Assembly (NCBI RefSeq): GCF_003205575.1
Contig: NZ_PYBW01000040.1
Span: 1 to 64,000, forward strand
Source of the DNA: Streptomyces tateyamensis
Lineage (GTDB): Bacteria; Actinomycetota; Actinomycetes; Streptomycetales; Streptomycetaceae
Direction: 5' to 3'
DNA length: 64,000 bases
Notes under the pieces: model-generated
The model's database searches: none
The model's input: only the letters and a program-made list of their open reading frames with translations
Told to the model about the DNA's origin: nothing
In this document: piece by piece, positions 16,782-25,531 of the stretch
Numbering within the stretch: position 1 is the first letter of the stretch
Layout: each line of letters opens with the position of its first letter
Made by a program: the position numbers and the translations under genes

Positions 16782-16798
16782 CCGGATGGGGGATCCGG
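16782..16798. promoter_or_regulatory. TetR operator candidate (autoregulation)
   Basis: CCGGAT (16782-16787), five G bases, then ATCCGG (16793-16798): a perfect six-base-arm inverted repeat 13 bp upstream of the TetR ATG. On the minus strand it abuts the -10 hexamer TAGCAT (16775-16780). Binding here would block RNA polymerase. Confidence 0.65.
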
Positions 16799-16835
16799 AT
16801 CTGGTGCGCTCCCGGCTCGGTGAGCGGTCGGAAGC

Positions 16836-17720
16836 TCAGCTGACGGTCAGTGGGGCGTGCAGCTCGCTCAGTCGGCGCACCGCCCGAGCGACCTGGGGGT
16901 CGGTGGCACTGCGATGGGGTGCCACGGGGCGGCTGTCGGGCCCGATGAGCAGGCCGGTGCGCCCGGTCAGCGCCTCGTCGGTGGCGGCGGTGACGGACGA
17001 CCTGGCGGCGAGCGCGGCCGACCCGGACGTCGAGCGCGCGAACTTGCGGCGCACCAGCGGCCAGAGCAGGCGCAGGCCGGGCGAGACGATCCGCGGGTCG
17101 TCCAGCGTGCCGTCGGTCATGTCGGTCGCGGCGCCCCCGGGGTCAGCGGCGAAGACCGAGACGCCGGTGTCGGCGAGCCGCGCGGCCAGGTCGAGGGTGT
17201 AGGCGAGGTTGGCGAGCTTGGCCCGCCCGTACCAGTGGAAGCCGTAGTACCCGCCGGGCGGTTCGGCCGCGTCGAAGACCCGCTTGGCCAGGCCGGTGGC
17301 ACCGGACGTGACGTTGACGATCCGGCTGGGTGCGGCGGCGGTCAGGGTGGGCAGCAGCAACTCGGTGAGCAGGTAGGGGGAGAGGTGGTTGACCAGGAAC
17401 GAGGCCTCGACCCCGTCCAGCGTGCGGCGCTGCGGGAACATCGCGCCGACGTTGTTGACCAGCACGCCCAGCGGCGCGTTGTCGGCCTCGGCCGCGAGCT
17501 GTTCGGCGAGGGCGCGGACCTCGGTGAGGGAGGCCAGGTCGGCGCGGCGGAAGCGGGCCGGGTGCCGGGGGCTGCCCGCGTTGATCCGGGTGAGGGCCTG
17601 AGCGCCGCGCTCGGGGTTGCGGCCCACCACGGTGACCGCGAAGCCGGCCGCGGCGAGGCCGAGGGCGGTGTGCAGGCCGATGCCGGCGGTTCCGGCGGTG
17701 ACGAGGGCTGACTTGGGCAT
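16836..17720 (-). CDS. Short-chain dehydrogenase/reductase (oxidoreductase)
   Basis: A 294-residue classical SDR. SALVTAGTAGIGLHTALGLA is the cofactor loop, VLVNNVGAMF the NNxG motif, NVTSGATGLA the catalytic Ser strand, and YYGFHWYGRAKLANLAY gives the YxxxK (Tyr-Gly-Arg-Ala-Lys) pair. Such retinol-dehydrogenase-like proteins reduce varied carbonyls; the substrate is unknown. It lies 67 bp upstream of the TetR gene on the same strand. Two dyads matching the TetR operator precede it, so TetR probably represses it. Confidence 0.85.
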   Translation of the reverse strand: MPKSALVTAGTAGIGLHTALGLAAAGFAVTVVGRNPERGAQALTRINAGSPRHPARFRRADLASLTEVRALAEQLAAEADNAPLGVLVNNVGAMFPQRRTLDGVEASFLVNHLSPYLLTELLLPTLTAAAPSRIVNVTSGATGLAKRVFDAAEPPGGYYGFHWYGRAKLANLAYTLDLAARLADTGVSVFAADPGGAATDMTDGTLDDPRIVSPGLRLLWPLVRRKFARSTSGSAALAARSSVTAATDEALTGRTGLLIGPDSRPVAPHRSATDPQVARAVRRLSELHAPLTVS

Positions 17721-17749
17721 ACGAGTCGAGTCTCCAGTTGGAGGTTAAT

Positions 17750-17801
17750 CGGATGAGCTATCCGCTTGGCTGGACGCTAGCACATGTGGATTGGTTATCC
17801 G
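17750..17801. promoter_or_regulatory. Two TetR-type dyads between the SDR and ArsB-type genes
   Basis: CGGAT-GAGCT-ATCCG (17750-17764) and GGAT-TGGTT-ATCC (17788-17800) share the arm sequence and five-base spacing of the dyad in front of the TetR gene at 16782. Their centres are 37 bp apart. They lie in the divergent promoter region, so repression could affect the SDR and possibly also the ArsB-type permease. The rest of 17721-17920 shows nothing else clear. Confidence 0.6.
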
Positions 17802-17920
17802 TTTCTCTTTCTGCTTCGATGGACGGTGCCGCAGCGGGCCCGCGCCGTCGCCACGGCGTGAAGCCTTCGCCACCGCCGAGGAACCTTTGTCACCCGTCAC
17901 CGCCGAGAAGGAGTGGACTC

Positions 17921-19186
17921 CTGAACACGTCGATCGCCGAGGCGCTCTCGGTCGCACTGCTCGTCCTGGTGCTCGTCTGCGCGGTGGCGAGACCGTGGGG
18001 CTGGCCGGAGGCGGTGGTCGCGGTCCCGGCGGCGGGGCTGGCGATCGCCACCGGGGCGATCCCCGCCCACCACGCGGCGGCCGAGGCCGCGCGGCTCGGC
18101 CCGGTGGTCGGGTTCCTCGCGGCTGTCCTGGTGCTGGCCCAACTCTGCGACGACGAGGGGCTGTTCCAGGCCTGCGGGGCCTGGATGGCGCGCAGTGCGG
18201 CGGGGCGGCCGCGGCGGCTGCTGGTGCAGGTGTTCGCCGTCGCCTCGGTCACCACGGCGGTGCTCAGCCTGGACGCCACCGTGGTGCTGCTCACCCCGGT
18301 GGTCTTCGCCACCGCCGGCCGCCTGGGGGTCCGCCCCAAGCCGCACGTGTACGCGTGCGCGCACCTGTCGAACACCGCCTCGCTGCTGCTGCCGGTCTCC
18401 AACCTGACCAACCTGCTGGCCTTCGCGGCCAGCGGACTGGCCTTCACCAAGTTCGCGGCACTGATGGGCCTGCCCTGGCTGGTGGCGATCGGCGTCGAAT
18501 ACCTGGTGCTGCGCCGGTTCTTCGCCACCGATCTGGACGCGGGCGCGCAGTCCCCGGCGGCCGGGCCGGTGCCGCAGCTGCCGCTGTTCGCGCTGCTCAC
18601 GGTGGCCGGCACGCTGGCCGGCTTCGTGCTCACCTCCGCGCTCGGGATCGACCCGGCCTGGGCCGCGCTGGCCGGCGCCCTGGTGCTCGCCGCGCGGGCG
18701 CTGGCCCGGCGGCGCACCACGGTGCGGGCGATCGTCGGTTCGGCCTCGGTGCCGTTCCTGGCCTTCGTGCTCGCGCTCGGCATCGTGGTGCGGGCAGTGG
18801 TGGACAACGGGCTGGCCGGCGGCCTGGCCCACCTGGTGCCGCAGGGGACCGGCCTGCCCGCGCTGCTGGGCATCGCGGCGCTGGCGGCGGTGCTGGCCAA
18901 CCTGATCAACAACCTGCCGGCCATCCTGGTCCTGCTGCCGCTGACCGCGCCGGCCGGACCGGGCGCGGTGCTGGCGGCGCTGCTCGGGGTGAACATCGGC
19001 CCCAACCTCACCTATGCCGGGTCGCTGGCCACCCTGCTGTGGCGGCGCATCGTCCGTGAGCACGATTCCGACGTGGGGCTGGGGGAGTTCACCCGGCTGG
19101 GCCTGCTCGTCGTGCCCGTCGCACTGACCCTGGCGGTGGTGGCCCTCTGGTGCGCACTGCAGCTCCTCGGAACAGGTGCTGCGTAA
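17921..19186 (+). CDS. ArsB/SLC13-type anion permease (arsenite transporter-like)
   Basis: A 421-residue protein with about 11 membrane segments. Family features include LDATVVLLTPVVF (first re-entrant loop), LPVSNLTNLL, and ANLINNLPAILVLLPL followed by GVNIGPNLTYAGSLATLLW. These are the ArsB Asn/Asp-Pro signatures, so it is an arsenite/antimonite or related anion exporter. No arsR, arsC or acr3 is adjacent, so the arsenic role is not confirmed. The frame is open well upstream, but homologues begin at this residue. AGAAGGAG lies seven bases before a CTG at 17921, so initiation at CTG is likely. Confidence 0.75.
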   Translation: MNTSIAEALSVALLVLVLVCAVARPWGWPEAVVAVPAAGLAIATGAIPAHHAAAEAARLGPVVGFLAAVLVLAQLCDDEGLFQACGAWMARSAAGRPRRLLVQVFAVASVTTAVLSLDATVVLLTPVVFATAGRLGVRPKPHVYACAHLSNTASLLLPVSNLTNLLAFAASGLAFTKFAALMGLPWLVAIGVEYLVLRRFFATDLDAGAQSPAAGPVPQLPLFALLTVAGTLAGFVLTSALGIDPAWAALAGALVLAARALARRRTTVRAIVGSASVPFLAFVLALGIVVRAVVDNGLAGGLAHLVPQGTGLPALLGIAALAAVLANLINNLPAILVLLPLTAPAGPGAVLAALLGVNIGPNLTYAGSLATLLWRRIVREHDSDVGLGEFTRLGLLVVPVALTLAVVALWCALQLLGTGAA

Positions 19187-19211
19187 GCGGTACGCCGCGA
19201 AGCCGCTGACC

Positions 19212-21632
19212 TCACTCCGTCCGCAGCGCCACCGCCGTGGGCGTCCGTGCCGTCCACAGCGCCGGCGGCAGTGCGGCCAGCGTGGCCACCACCAGCGGAA
19301 CCACCAGCAGCACCGCCACCAGCCCCGCGTGGTACACCCCCAGGTCCGCCGCCGGCATCCGGGTGCCCGCCGCCCGGCCCATCGCCGGCAGGACGTAGTG
19401 GTGCAGCGCGACCCCCAGGGGCGTGCCCAGCACCGAGGCGAGCGCCCCGATCCCGGTGACCGAGGTCAGCACCATGAGCACGGTCTGCCGCGGCGACATC
19501 CCCAGCGCCTTGTGGATGCCCAGGTCGTGCACCCGCTCCCGGGTGTCCAGCAGCACCGTGTTGAGCACCCCGAGGGCGGCGACCGCGACCAGCAGGCCGG
19601 TGAGCATCGCGGCCAGCGTGTCCATCGCCAGGATGGTCGGGTTGAACGGCGGGTGGATCGAGTTGGGGCCGAAGCCGTACGGCTTGAGCGCGGCGTCCAG
19701 CGACTGCATGGTCTGCTCCAGGCCGTGGCCGGGCTTGGCGTCCACCTCGTAGTCCAGGCCCAGCGGGTCCACCGGCAGGCCGAGCGGGGCCAGCGAGGCG
19801 GTGGGGGTGCGCACCAGCATCCCTGACCCGGCGACGTCGAAGGTCTCGCCGACGATCGTCACCGGTGCGGTGCGCCCGTTGCCGGTCAGCGTCAGGGTGT
19901 CGCCGACGTGCGTCCCGGTGGCCTGCAGGAAGGCGGACGGGACCACCGCCTCGCCGGGCCGGCTGAACCAGCGCCCGGCGACCATCTGGTAGGCCGCCCA
20001 GGAGGAGTCGCCGTCGTAGCCGATCACCGTGGTGGGCCCGGCCAGCGCCGCGACCGAGACCGTGGTGCGGCTGATCGCCACGAACCGGCTCACATCGGGG
20101 TCGGCGGCGATCTTGGCGCTGATCTGCGGCAGGTCGTCGGCGGTCGGCCGGTGGTCCCCCGGACCCTGCGGGTTCGGCAGGACCTGGATCAGTCCGGGCC
20201 GCTCGCGCTCCATCCCCGCGGTGATGCCGTTCAGCGAGACCGCCAGGCCGACCCCGAAGGTCACCCCGACGGTACCGAGCAGCACCGCCGCCACCATCAC
20301 GGCCGAGCGGCCGGGCTTGGCGAACGGGGTGGCCAGGCCCAGGCTCACCGGGCGCGGCAGCGGCAGCCGGCCGAGCAGCTGACGCACCGTCCGCCCGCGC
20401 CCGCGGCTCGGGGTGCGCCCGCTGGTGAGCGCCTGCACGGTGCTCAGCCGCCCGGCCCGCAGCGCCGGGACCAGCGCGGTGCCGGCCACCGCGGCCAGCG
20501 CGGCGAGCCCGACCACCAGGTCCAGCCAGGGCGCCACCGGCTGCGGCCCGGAGTCGAAGGCCTCACCGGCCTTGGCCAGCACCGGCAGCGCGGCCAGGTT
20601 GCCGAAGAGCAGGCCGAGGACGGTGCCCGCGCCGCCGGGGATCAGCGCCTGACCGACGTAGCCGCGCACCACCTGGGCCGGGGTGAAGCCGATCGCCTTG
20701 AGGATGCCGATCCGCCGGGTGGCGGCGCCGACCGTGCCGCTGACCACGATCCCGATGATCAGCACCGACATCACCAGCCCGATCACCGCGAAGGCGACCA
20801 CGAACGGGACGAAGGTGGCGGTGCTCTTGTCGGTGGCGAGCTTGATCTTCAGGTAGGAGGCGGCGCCGGTGATCGAGCCGGGCGGCACGGCGGCGGCCAG
20901 CGCGGCGCGGTCGGCGGTGAGCTGCGCGTCGGTGCCGGACCGGCCGAACCGGTAGAGCATCTGCTGCTCGGTGGGGGTGCCGGGCGGCACCAGGGCGGTG
21001 AGCTGACCGGGCGTCACCCAGGCGTCCGCGCTCTGGCCCGCCGACCGGGCCACGCCCACCACGGTGAGGGCGGGCTGCCCGGGGAAGACCACGGTGTCGC
21101 CGACCCGCAGCGGTGTGTCGTGGGCGCTGAGCACCAGCTGGCCCGGGCCGGTCAGCCAGTGTCCGGCCGTCAGGTCCAGCCGGTCCACCGCGCCGCCGTT
21201 CCGGTCACGGCCGACCAGGGTCAGCGGCGGCAGCCCGGCGCCGACCGGCAGCCGGGAGTCGTTGCTGCCGACCGTGGCCGGCAGCAGGGCGGTGGGGAAC
21301 GGGCCCGCGGCGGCGGTGACCCCGGCGGCGCGGCCGGTGGCGGCCAACTGGTCGGGCGTCACCTTGGCGGAGTCGTAGGAGACGGTCAGGTGGGCGCCCT
21401 GCTGCCGGGCGAAGCCCTGGTCGAACGGGGCGTGCGCGCCGACCAGCAGACCGCCGCCGAGCAGTGCGGCGGTCACCGACATCATCGTGGTCAGCAGCAT
21501 CACCAGGCTCTGGATCCGGCGCCGACCGACTCCGGCCCGGACCACCTTCCCCAACGCGCTTCCCCCACCTCGCCCCGCTCGGCGGGCGCTACGCGCAGCC
21601 AGCTCCGCCCCTTGCCCGCTCCGCTCGCTCAT
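19212..21632 (-). CDS. MacB/FtsX-type ABC transporter permease
   Basis: An 806-residue permease with two copies of the FtsX/MacB module. Each has one N-terminal helix, a large extracytoplasmic domain and three C-terminal helices (VIGLVMSVLIIGIVVSG region and LTGLLVAVAALGVLNTVL region). The motif RRIGILKAIGFTPAQV is the cytoplasmic coupling loop typical of the family. It starts at ATG 21632, overlapping the ATPase gene stop by ATGA. Such transporters extrude antimicrobials or lipoproteins, or transmit signals. It is divergent from a sensor kinase, so drug or envelope stress is a likely inducer. Confidence 0.88.
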   Translation of the reverse strand: MSERSGQGAELAARSARRAGRGGGSALGKVVRAGVGRRRIQSLVMLLTTMMSVTAALLGGGLLVGAHAPFDQGFARQQGAHLTVSYDSAKVTPDQLAATGRAAGVTAAAGPFPTALLPATVGSNDSRLPVGAGLPPLTLVGRDRNGGAVDRLDLTAGHWLTGPGQLVLSAHDTPLRVGDTVVFPGQPALTVVGVARSAGQSADAWVTPGQLTALVPPGTPTEQQMLYRFGRSGTDAQLTADRAALAAAVPPGSITGAASYLKIKLATDKSTATFVPFVVAFAVIGLVMSVLIIGIVVSGTVGAATRRIGILKAIGFTPAQVVRGYVGQALIPGGAGTVLGLLFGNLAALPVLAKAGEAFDSGPQPVAPWLDLVVGLAALAAVAGTALVPALRAGRLSTVQALTSGRTPSRGRGRTVRQLLGRLPLPRPVSLGLATPFAKPGRSAVMVAAVLLGTVGVTFGVGLAVSLNGITAGMERERPGLIQVLPNPQGPGDHRPTADDLPQISAKIAADPDVSRFVAISRTTVSVAALAGPTTVIGYDGDSSWAAYQMVAGRWFSRPGEAVVPSAFLQATGTHVGDTLTLTGNGRTAPVTIVGETFDVAGSGMLVRTPTASLAPLGLPVDPLGLDYEVDAKPGHGLEQTMQSLDAALKPYGFGPNSIHPPFNPTILAMDTLAAMLTGLLVAVAALGVLNTVLLDTRERVHDLGIHKALGMSPRQTVLMVLTSVTGIGALASVLGTPLGVALHHYVLPAMGRAAGTRMPAADLGVYHAGLVAVLLVVPLVVATLAALPPALWTARTPTAVALRTE

Positions 21633-22315
21633 GCGGCCACCGCCGCGTCCCGCAGCACCTTGCCGTCGGCCAGCTCGACGATCCGGCTCGCGCAGCTCCG
21701 GGCCAGCGCGGTGTCGTGGGTGACCAGCAGGACGGTCTGGCCGGCCGCGTTCAGCTCGGTGAGCAGGCGGCGCACGTCGGCGGCCGAGGCGCTGTCCAGC
21801 GCGCCCGTCGGCTCGTCGGCCAGCAGCAGCGGCGGACGGTTCATCAGGGCCCGGGCCACCGCGACCCGCTGGCGCTCGCCGCCGGACAGCCGGCCCGGGA
21901 AGGCGCGCTGGTGGCGGGCGACGCCGAGCTGCTCCAGCAGTTCGGCGGCCCGCGACCGGGCGGTGCGCGCCGCCAGGCCCGCGAGCTGGGCCGGCAGCAG
22001 CACGTTGTCCAGCACGGTCAGGTCGTCCAGCAGGTTGAAGAACTGGAACACCATGCCGATCCGCTCGCGCCGGTAGCGGGCCGCGCCGGCCTCGGTCAGC
22101 CGGTCCACCCGTTCCCCGGCCACGGTGACCGTGCCCTGGGTCGGCCGGTCCAGGCCGGCGATCAGGTTGAGCAGGGTGGACTTGCCGCTGCCGGAGCGGC
22201 CGAGCACGGCCACCGCCTCGCCCTCGCGGACCTCCAGGGTCAGCTCGGCCAGGGCCGGGCGGTCGGTGTCGTAGCTCTTGGTCACGTCGCGGATCTCGAT
22301 GAGCGGCGCTGTCAT
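21629..22315 (-). CDS. ABC transporter ATPase (LolD/MacB type)
   Basis: A 228-residue ATPase with Walker A GRSGSGKST, Q-loop VFQFFNLL, signature LSGGERQRV, Walker B LLLADEPTGALD and H-loop VTHD. The FQFFNL and GALD signatures place it in the LolD/MacB subfamily that pairs with FtsX-type permeases, here the overlapping gene downstream. The leader contains the dyad CGCTA-GG-TAGCG. A GGAGG precedes the start. Confidence 0.92.
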   Translation of the reverse strand: MTAPLIEIRDVTKSYDTDRPALAELTLEVREGEAVAVLGRSGSGKSTLLNLIAGLDRPTQGTVTVAGERVDRLTEAGAARYRRERIGMVFQFFNLLDDLTVLDNVLLPAQLAGLAARTARSRAAELLEQLGVARHQRAFPGRLSGGERQRVAVARALMNRPPLLLADEPTGALDSASAADVRRLLTELNAAGQTVLLVTHDTALARSCASRIVELADGKVLRDAAVAA

Positions 22316-22524
22316 CCGGGGCCTCCGTGAAGCCTGTTGGTCGGGGTAGCGGAACGTCCATCACGCTAGGTAGCGCAGGATGGCCGGGGACATACGGCTG
22401 AGCGGTGTCCGCAGGTGTACCTAGGTCCACCCCCGGATCGGGGGCCCAGCGCCCCTGTGGGGTGCCGGGTGCACCCGGCAGACTTCACCGGGTACGGGCC
22501 AGTGGGCGAACAGGAGGGCCGGCG
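22316..22524. promoter_or_regulatory. Divergent promoter region of the ABC operon and the kinase operon
   Basis: The dyad CGCTA-GG-TAGCG (22364-22375) contains, on the minus strand, a TAGCGT -10 candidate placing the ABC transcript start near 22355. The palindrome ACCTAGGT (22419-22426) lies between the two genes. Either may bind the adjacent response regulator. The second two-component operon also has TAGCGT just before its start (59899-59904, minus strand). Confidence 0.4.
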
Positions 22525-23925
22525 GTGCGCTGGAGCAGGGCGGTGGGCTGGATCGGCCGGGGTGCGGCGGCCGGCGCGAAGGGGGTTGCGCTCGGCGCGG
22601 TCGGACTGCTGGCCGGGCTGCCGCTGTTCTCGTTCGCCATGGTGCTGAGCATGCTGCTGCACGACGGCACCGCCGACCGCACCACGCACGGGCCGTACCA
22701 CACCTGGGCGCTGGTGGCGGCGGCCTTGCTGGCCGCCACCGGGCCGGTGTGGCAGCGGCGGCTGACCGACTGGACCCGGCGGCTGCTCGGCCGCTGGTGC
22801 GGAGTCCGGATCCGCTCCCCGTACCGGCCGCTGCCCGTGGCGCACGGGACGGAGCAGCGGATGCTGCGGCTGGGCCGGATGCTGGCCGATCCGGCGACCT
22901 GGCGGGACCTGGTGTGGACGGCGGTCAACGCCTGCGGCGGGTTCCTGCTGGTGCTCGCCCCGGTGATCGCGGTGATCTACGGGCTGGGGGCGCTGGCCTC
23001 GCTGCACGGCGGCTCCGGTCCGCCGCCCGAGCTGCCGGGCGTGCCGCTGCCGACGCTGCCGCCGGTCCCGGTCCAGCCGGCGCCGCAGGCCGGCCTCGCG
23101 GCGCTGCTCACCCAGCCGTGGCGGCACGGCGCGCTGGGCCTGTGGGCCGTGGTGCCGCTGGGCCTGGCGCTGATCTCGGTAGCCCTGCTGGCCGCCCCGC
23201 GCCTGCTGACCGGCTACGGCCGGCTGGCGGCCGCCCTGCTCGGACCGACGAGGGAGGCCCAACTCGCCCAGCGGGTCGAGCACCTGGCGATCACCCGGTC
23301 CGACACCATCGACTCCGGCGCCGCCGAACTGCGCCGGATCGAGCGGGACCTGCACGACGGCGCGCAGGCCCGCCTGGTGGCGATGGGCATGACGCTGAAC
23401 GCGGCCGAGCAGCTCTTCGAGTCCAGCCCGCAGGCGGCCCGGGCGCTGCTGGCGGAGGCCAAGCAGGCCTCGGCCAAGGCGCTGGCCGAGCTGCGCGACC
23501 TGGTGCGCGGCATCCACCCGCCGGTGCTGGCCGACCGCGGCCTTCCCGACGCGGTGCACGCGCTGGCGCTGGACCTGCCGCTGCGCGCGCAGTTCAGCGG
23601 CGAGCTGCCGGGCCGGGCTCCGGCACCGGTGGAGTCGGCGGGCTACTTCGCGGTCAGCGAGCTGCTGGCCAACGTCTCCAAGCACGCCCGGGCCCAGCAG
23701 GTGTGGATCGAGATCGGCCATACTGGGGGCGCGCTGAGGATCGTGGTCACCGACGACGGGCACGGCGGTGCCGACCCCGCCCGCGGCACCGGACTGCGGG
23801 GTCTGGAGCGGCGGTTGGCCGCCTTCGACGGCGTGCTCGCCGTCAGCAGCCCGCTCGGCGGACCGACCATCGCCACCCTGGAGATCCCGTGCGCGTTGTC
23901 ATCGCCGAAGACCTCGTCCTCCTGA
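22525..23925 (+). CDS. NarL/DesK-type sensor histidine kinase
   Basis: A 466-residue membrane sensor. It has about four hydrophobic segments in residues 1-230, then the HisKA_3 dimerisation motif with RRIERDLHDGAQARL (phosphoacceptor His277), and a HATPase_c domain (ELLANVSKHARAQQ, TDDGHGGADPARGTGLRGLERR). A Pro-rich loop lies near residue 170 between helices. GTG 22525 has AGGAGGG six bases upstream. It overlaps its response-regulator gene and is divergent from the MacB-like transporter it probably controls. Confidence 0.9.
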   Translation: MRWSRAVGWIGRGAAAGAKGVALGAVGLLAGLPLFSFAMVLSMLLHDGTADRTTHGPYHTWALVAAALLAATGPVWQRRLTDWTRRLLGRWCGVRIRSPYRPLPVAHGTEQRMLRLGRMLADPATWRDLVWTAVNACGGFLLVLAPVIAVIYGLGALASLHGGSGPPPELPGVPLPTLPPVPVQPAPQAGLAALLTQPWRHGALGLWAVVPLGLALISVALLAAPRLLTGYGRLAAALLGPTREAQLAQRVEHLAITRSDTIDSGAAELRRIERDLHDGAQARLVAMGMTLNAAEQLFESSPQAARALLAEAKQASAKALAELRDLVRGIHPPVLADRGLPDAVHALALDLPLRAQFSGELPGRAPAPVESAGYFAVSELLANVSKHARAQQVWIEIGHTGGALRIVVTDDGHGGADPARGTGLRGLERRLAAFDGVLAVSSPLGGPTIATLEIPCALSSPKTSSS

Positions 23926-24533
23926 GGGACGGACTGACCTGGATGCTCCAGGCGCACGGCATGACGGTGGTGCGCGGCGTGGAGACCGGGCCGGAACTGC
24001 TGGCCGCGGTGGCCGAGGAACAGCCGGACGTGCTGATCGTCGACGTCCGGCTGCCGCCCACCTTCACCGACGAGGGCCTGCGGGCCGCGCTGGAGGCCCG
24101 CCGGACCAGTCCCGGGCTGCCGGTGTTGGTGCTGTCGCAGTACGTGGAGCAGCTCTACGCCCGGGAGTTGCTGGCCGGGGGCAGCGGCGGGATCGGCTAC
24201 CTGCTGAAGGACCGGGTGCTGGACAGCACCGAGTTCGTCGAGGCGGTGCGCCGGGTGGCGGGCGGCGGGACGGCGATGGACCCGGAGGTGATCGCCCGGC
24301 TGCTCACCCACAACTCCGGCAACGGCGCGGTGGCTTCGCTCAGCCCGCGGGAGCGCGAGGTGCTGTCGCTGATGGCCGAGGGGCGCTCCAACGCGGCGGT
24401 GGCCCAGCAACTGGTGATCACCGAGCGGGCGGTGGCCAAGCACACCGCCTCGATCTTCACCCGGCTGGGCCTGCAGCCCTCGGACGACGACAACCGGCGG
24501 GTGCTGGCGGTGCTCGCCTACCTCAACCGCTGA
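23889..24533 (+). CDS. NarL/LuxR-family response regulator
   Basis: A 214-residue regulator. The receiver domain carries acidic residues in VIAEDLVLL, phosphoacceptor Asp52 in VDVRLPP and Lys in LLKDRV. The LuxR-type helix-turn-helix is LSPREREVLSLMAEGRSNAAVAQQL. It starts at GTG 23889, 37 bp inside the kinase gene, so it is coupled. Its last 11 bases overlap the 3' end of the convergent aminotransferase gene of the thiopeptide cluster. It probably governs the transporter operon at 19.2-22.3 kb. Confidence 0.92.
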   Translation: MRVVIAEDLVLLRDGLTWMLQAHGMTVVRGVETGPELLAAVAEEQPDVLIVDVRLPPTFTDEGLRAALEARRTSPGLPVLVLSQYVEQLYARELLAGGSGGIGYLLKDRVLDSTEFVEAVRRVAGGGTAMDPEVIARLLTHNSGNGAVASLSPREREVLSLMAEGRSNAAVAQQLVITERAVAKHTASIFTRLGLQPSDDDNRRVLAVLAYLNR

Positions 24534-25527
24534 CTGACGGGCAGTCAGCGACGGCGGCCAGTACCGCCGCCCGGTCCTCGGCGGTGCCGACGGTCAGCCG
24601 GGTCCCGACGGGAGACTCGCTCACCGCGATGCCGCGCGAGCGCAGGTGCTCGGCGAGGCCGGGCTGCCCCGGCAGCAGCACGAAGTTGGCGGCGCTGTCC
24701 ACCACGGTCAGGCCGGCCGCGCGCAGCCCGGCCGTCAGCCGGGAGCGCTCGGCCCGCAGGCCGGCTGTCCGGGCGGCGTGCCCGGCGGTGTCCCGCAGCA
24801 CCTCGGCGGCGGCCGCGCAGGCCGGCTCGGAGACCGTGAACGGCATCGAGAACTCGGCCAGCCGGGAAAGCAGTTCGGGGTTGCCGAGGGCGTACCCGAT
24901 GCGCAGCCCGGCCAGCCCGTAGGCCTTGGAGAAGGTGCGGGTGACCAGTACGTTGGGCGCCTGCCGGGCGAACCGGGCGAAGACCCGCGGATCGGCGGCG
25001 GCGTCGAACTCCAGGTAGGCCTGGTCCAGCACCACCACGGTCCGGGGCGGCACCCGGTCCAGCAGCCGGGCCAGCTCGGCGGCGCCGACCGGGGTGCCGC
25101 TGGGGCTGTGCGGGGTGATCACGGCGAGCAGGGCCGGCTGTTCGGTGCGCGCCAGCTCGGCCAGGCGCTCCAGGTCGGGGGCGAAGCCGGCGGTCAGCGG
25201 GACCTCGAGCGCGACCGCCCGCTGCTGGCGGGTGAGGACCGGGTAGAGCTCGAAGCCCGGCGCGGCGTAGCAGACCCGCGAACCCGGGGTGACCAGGGCC
25301 CGCCAGGCCAGCTCCAGCACCCGGGAGCTGCCGGCGCCCAGCAGCACCTGGTCGGGCGGGCAGTCGTTGTGCTCGGCGATCGCCGCCACCGCGCGGGCCT
25401 GCCAGTGGTTGCCGGGGTAGCGGTGCAGCTCGGGCAGCAGGGCGCCGATCCGGTCCAGCACCGCCGGGCCCGGCGGGTGGGGGAGTTCGTTGCGGTCCAG
25501 CCGGGGCGACCCGGCGGCGGCCGACAC
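24523..25527 (-). CDS. HisC-like PLP aminotransferase (TsrA-type, quinaldic acid pathway)
   Basis: A 334-residue fold-type I aminotransferase close to histidinol-phosphate aminotransferase. It begins with a substrate loop RLDRNELPHPPG. AGSSRVLEL binds the PLP phosphate, ITPHSPSGTP replaces the usual NPTG loop, DQAYLEF supplies the PLP Asp, and TFSKAYGLAGLRIGY contains the Schiff-base Lys. In thiostrepton the equivalent enzyme converts 2-methyl-Trp to the indolyl pyruvate that leads to quinaldic acid, and position here supports that. Starts at GTG 25527. It is the last gene of the leftward cluster operon, and its end overlaps the response-regulator gene by 11 bp. Confidence 0.82.
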   Translation of the reverse strand: MSAAAGSPRLDRNELPHPPGPAVLDRIGALLPELHRYPGNHWQARAVAAIAEHNDCPPDQVLLGAGSSRVLELAWRALVTPGSRVCYAAPGFELYPVLTRQQRAVALEVPLTAGFAPDLERLAELARTEQPALLAVITPHSPSGTPVGAAELARLLDRVPPRTVVVLDQAYLEFDAAADPRVFARFARQAPNVLVTRTFSKAYGLAGLRIGYALGNPELLSRLAEFSMPFTVSEPACAAAAEVLRDTAGHAARTAGLRAERSRLTAGLRAAGLTVVDSAANFVLLPGQPGLAEHLRSRGIAVSESPVGTRLTVGTAEDRAAVLAAVADCPSVSG

Positions 25528-25531
25528 CGGG

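Noticed and set aside
19908..22076. A 722-codon plus-strand frame over the MacB-like permease
   Set aside because: His/Gln/Gly/Arg-rich low-complexity shadow; the minus strand has Walker and FtsX motifs.
22525..24533. The two-component system as the cluster's pathway regulator
   Set aside because: It is divergent from and most likely linked to the MacB-like transporter. Only a tail-to-tail overlap connects it to the cluster.
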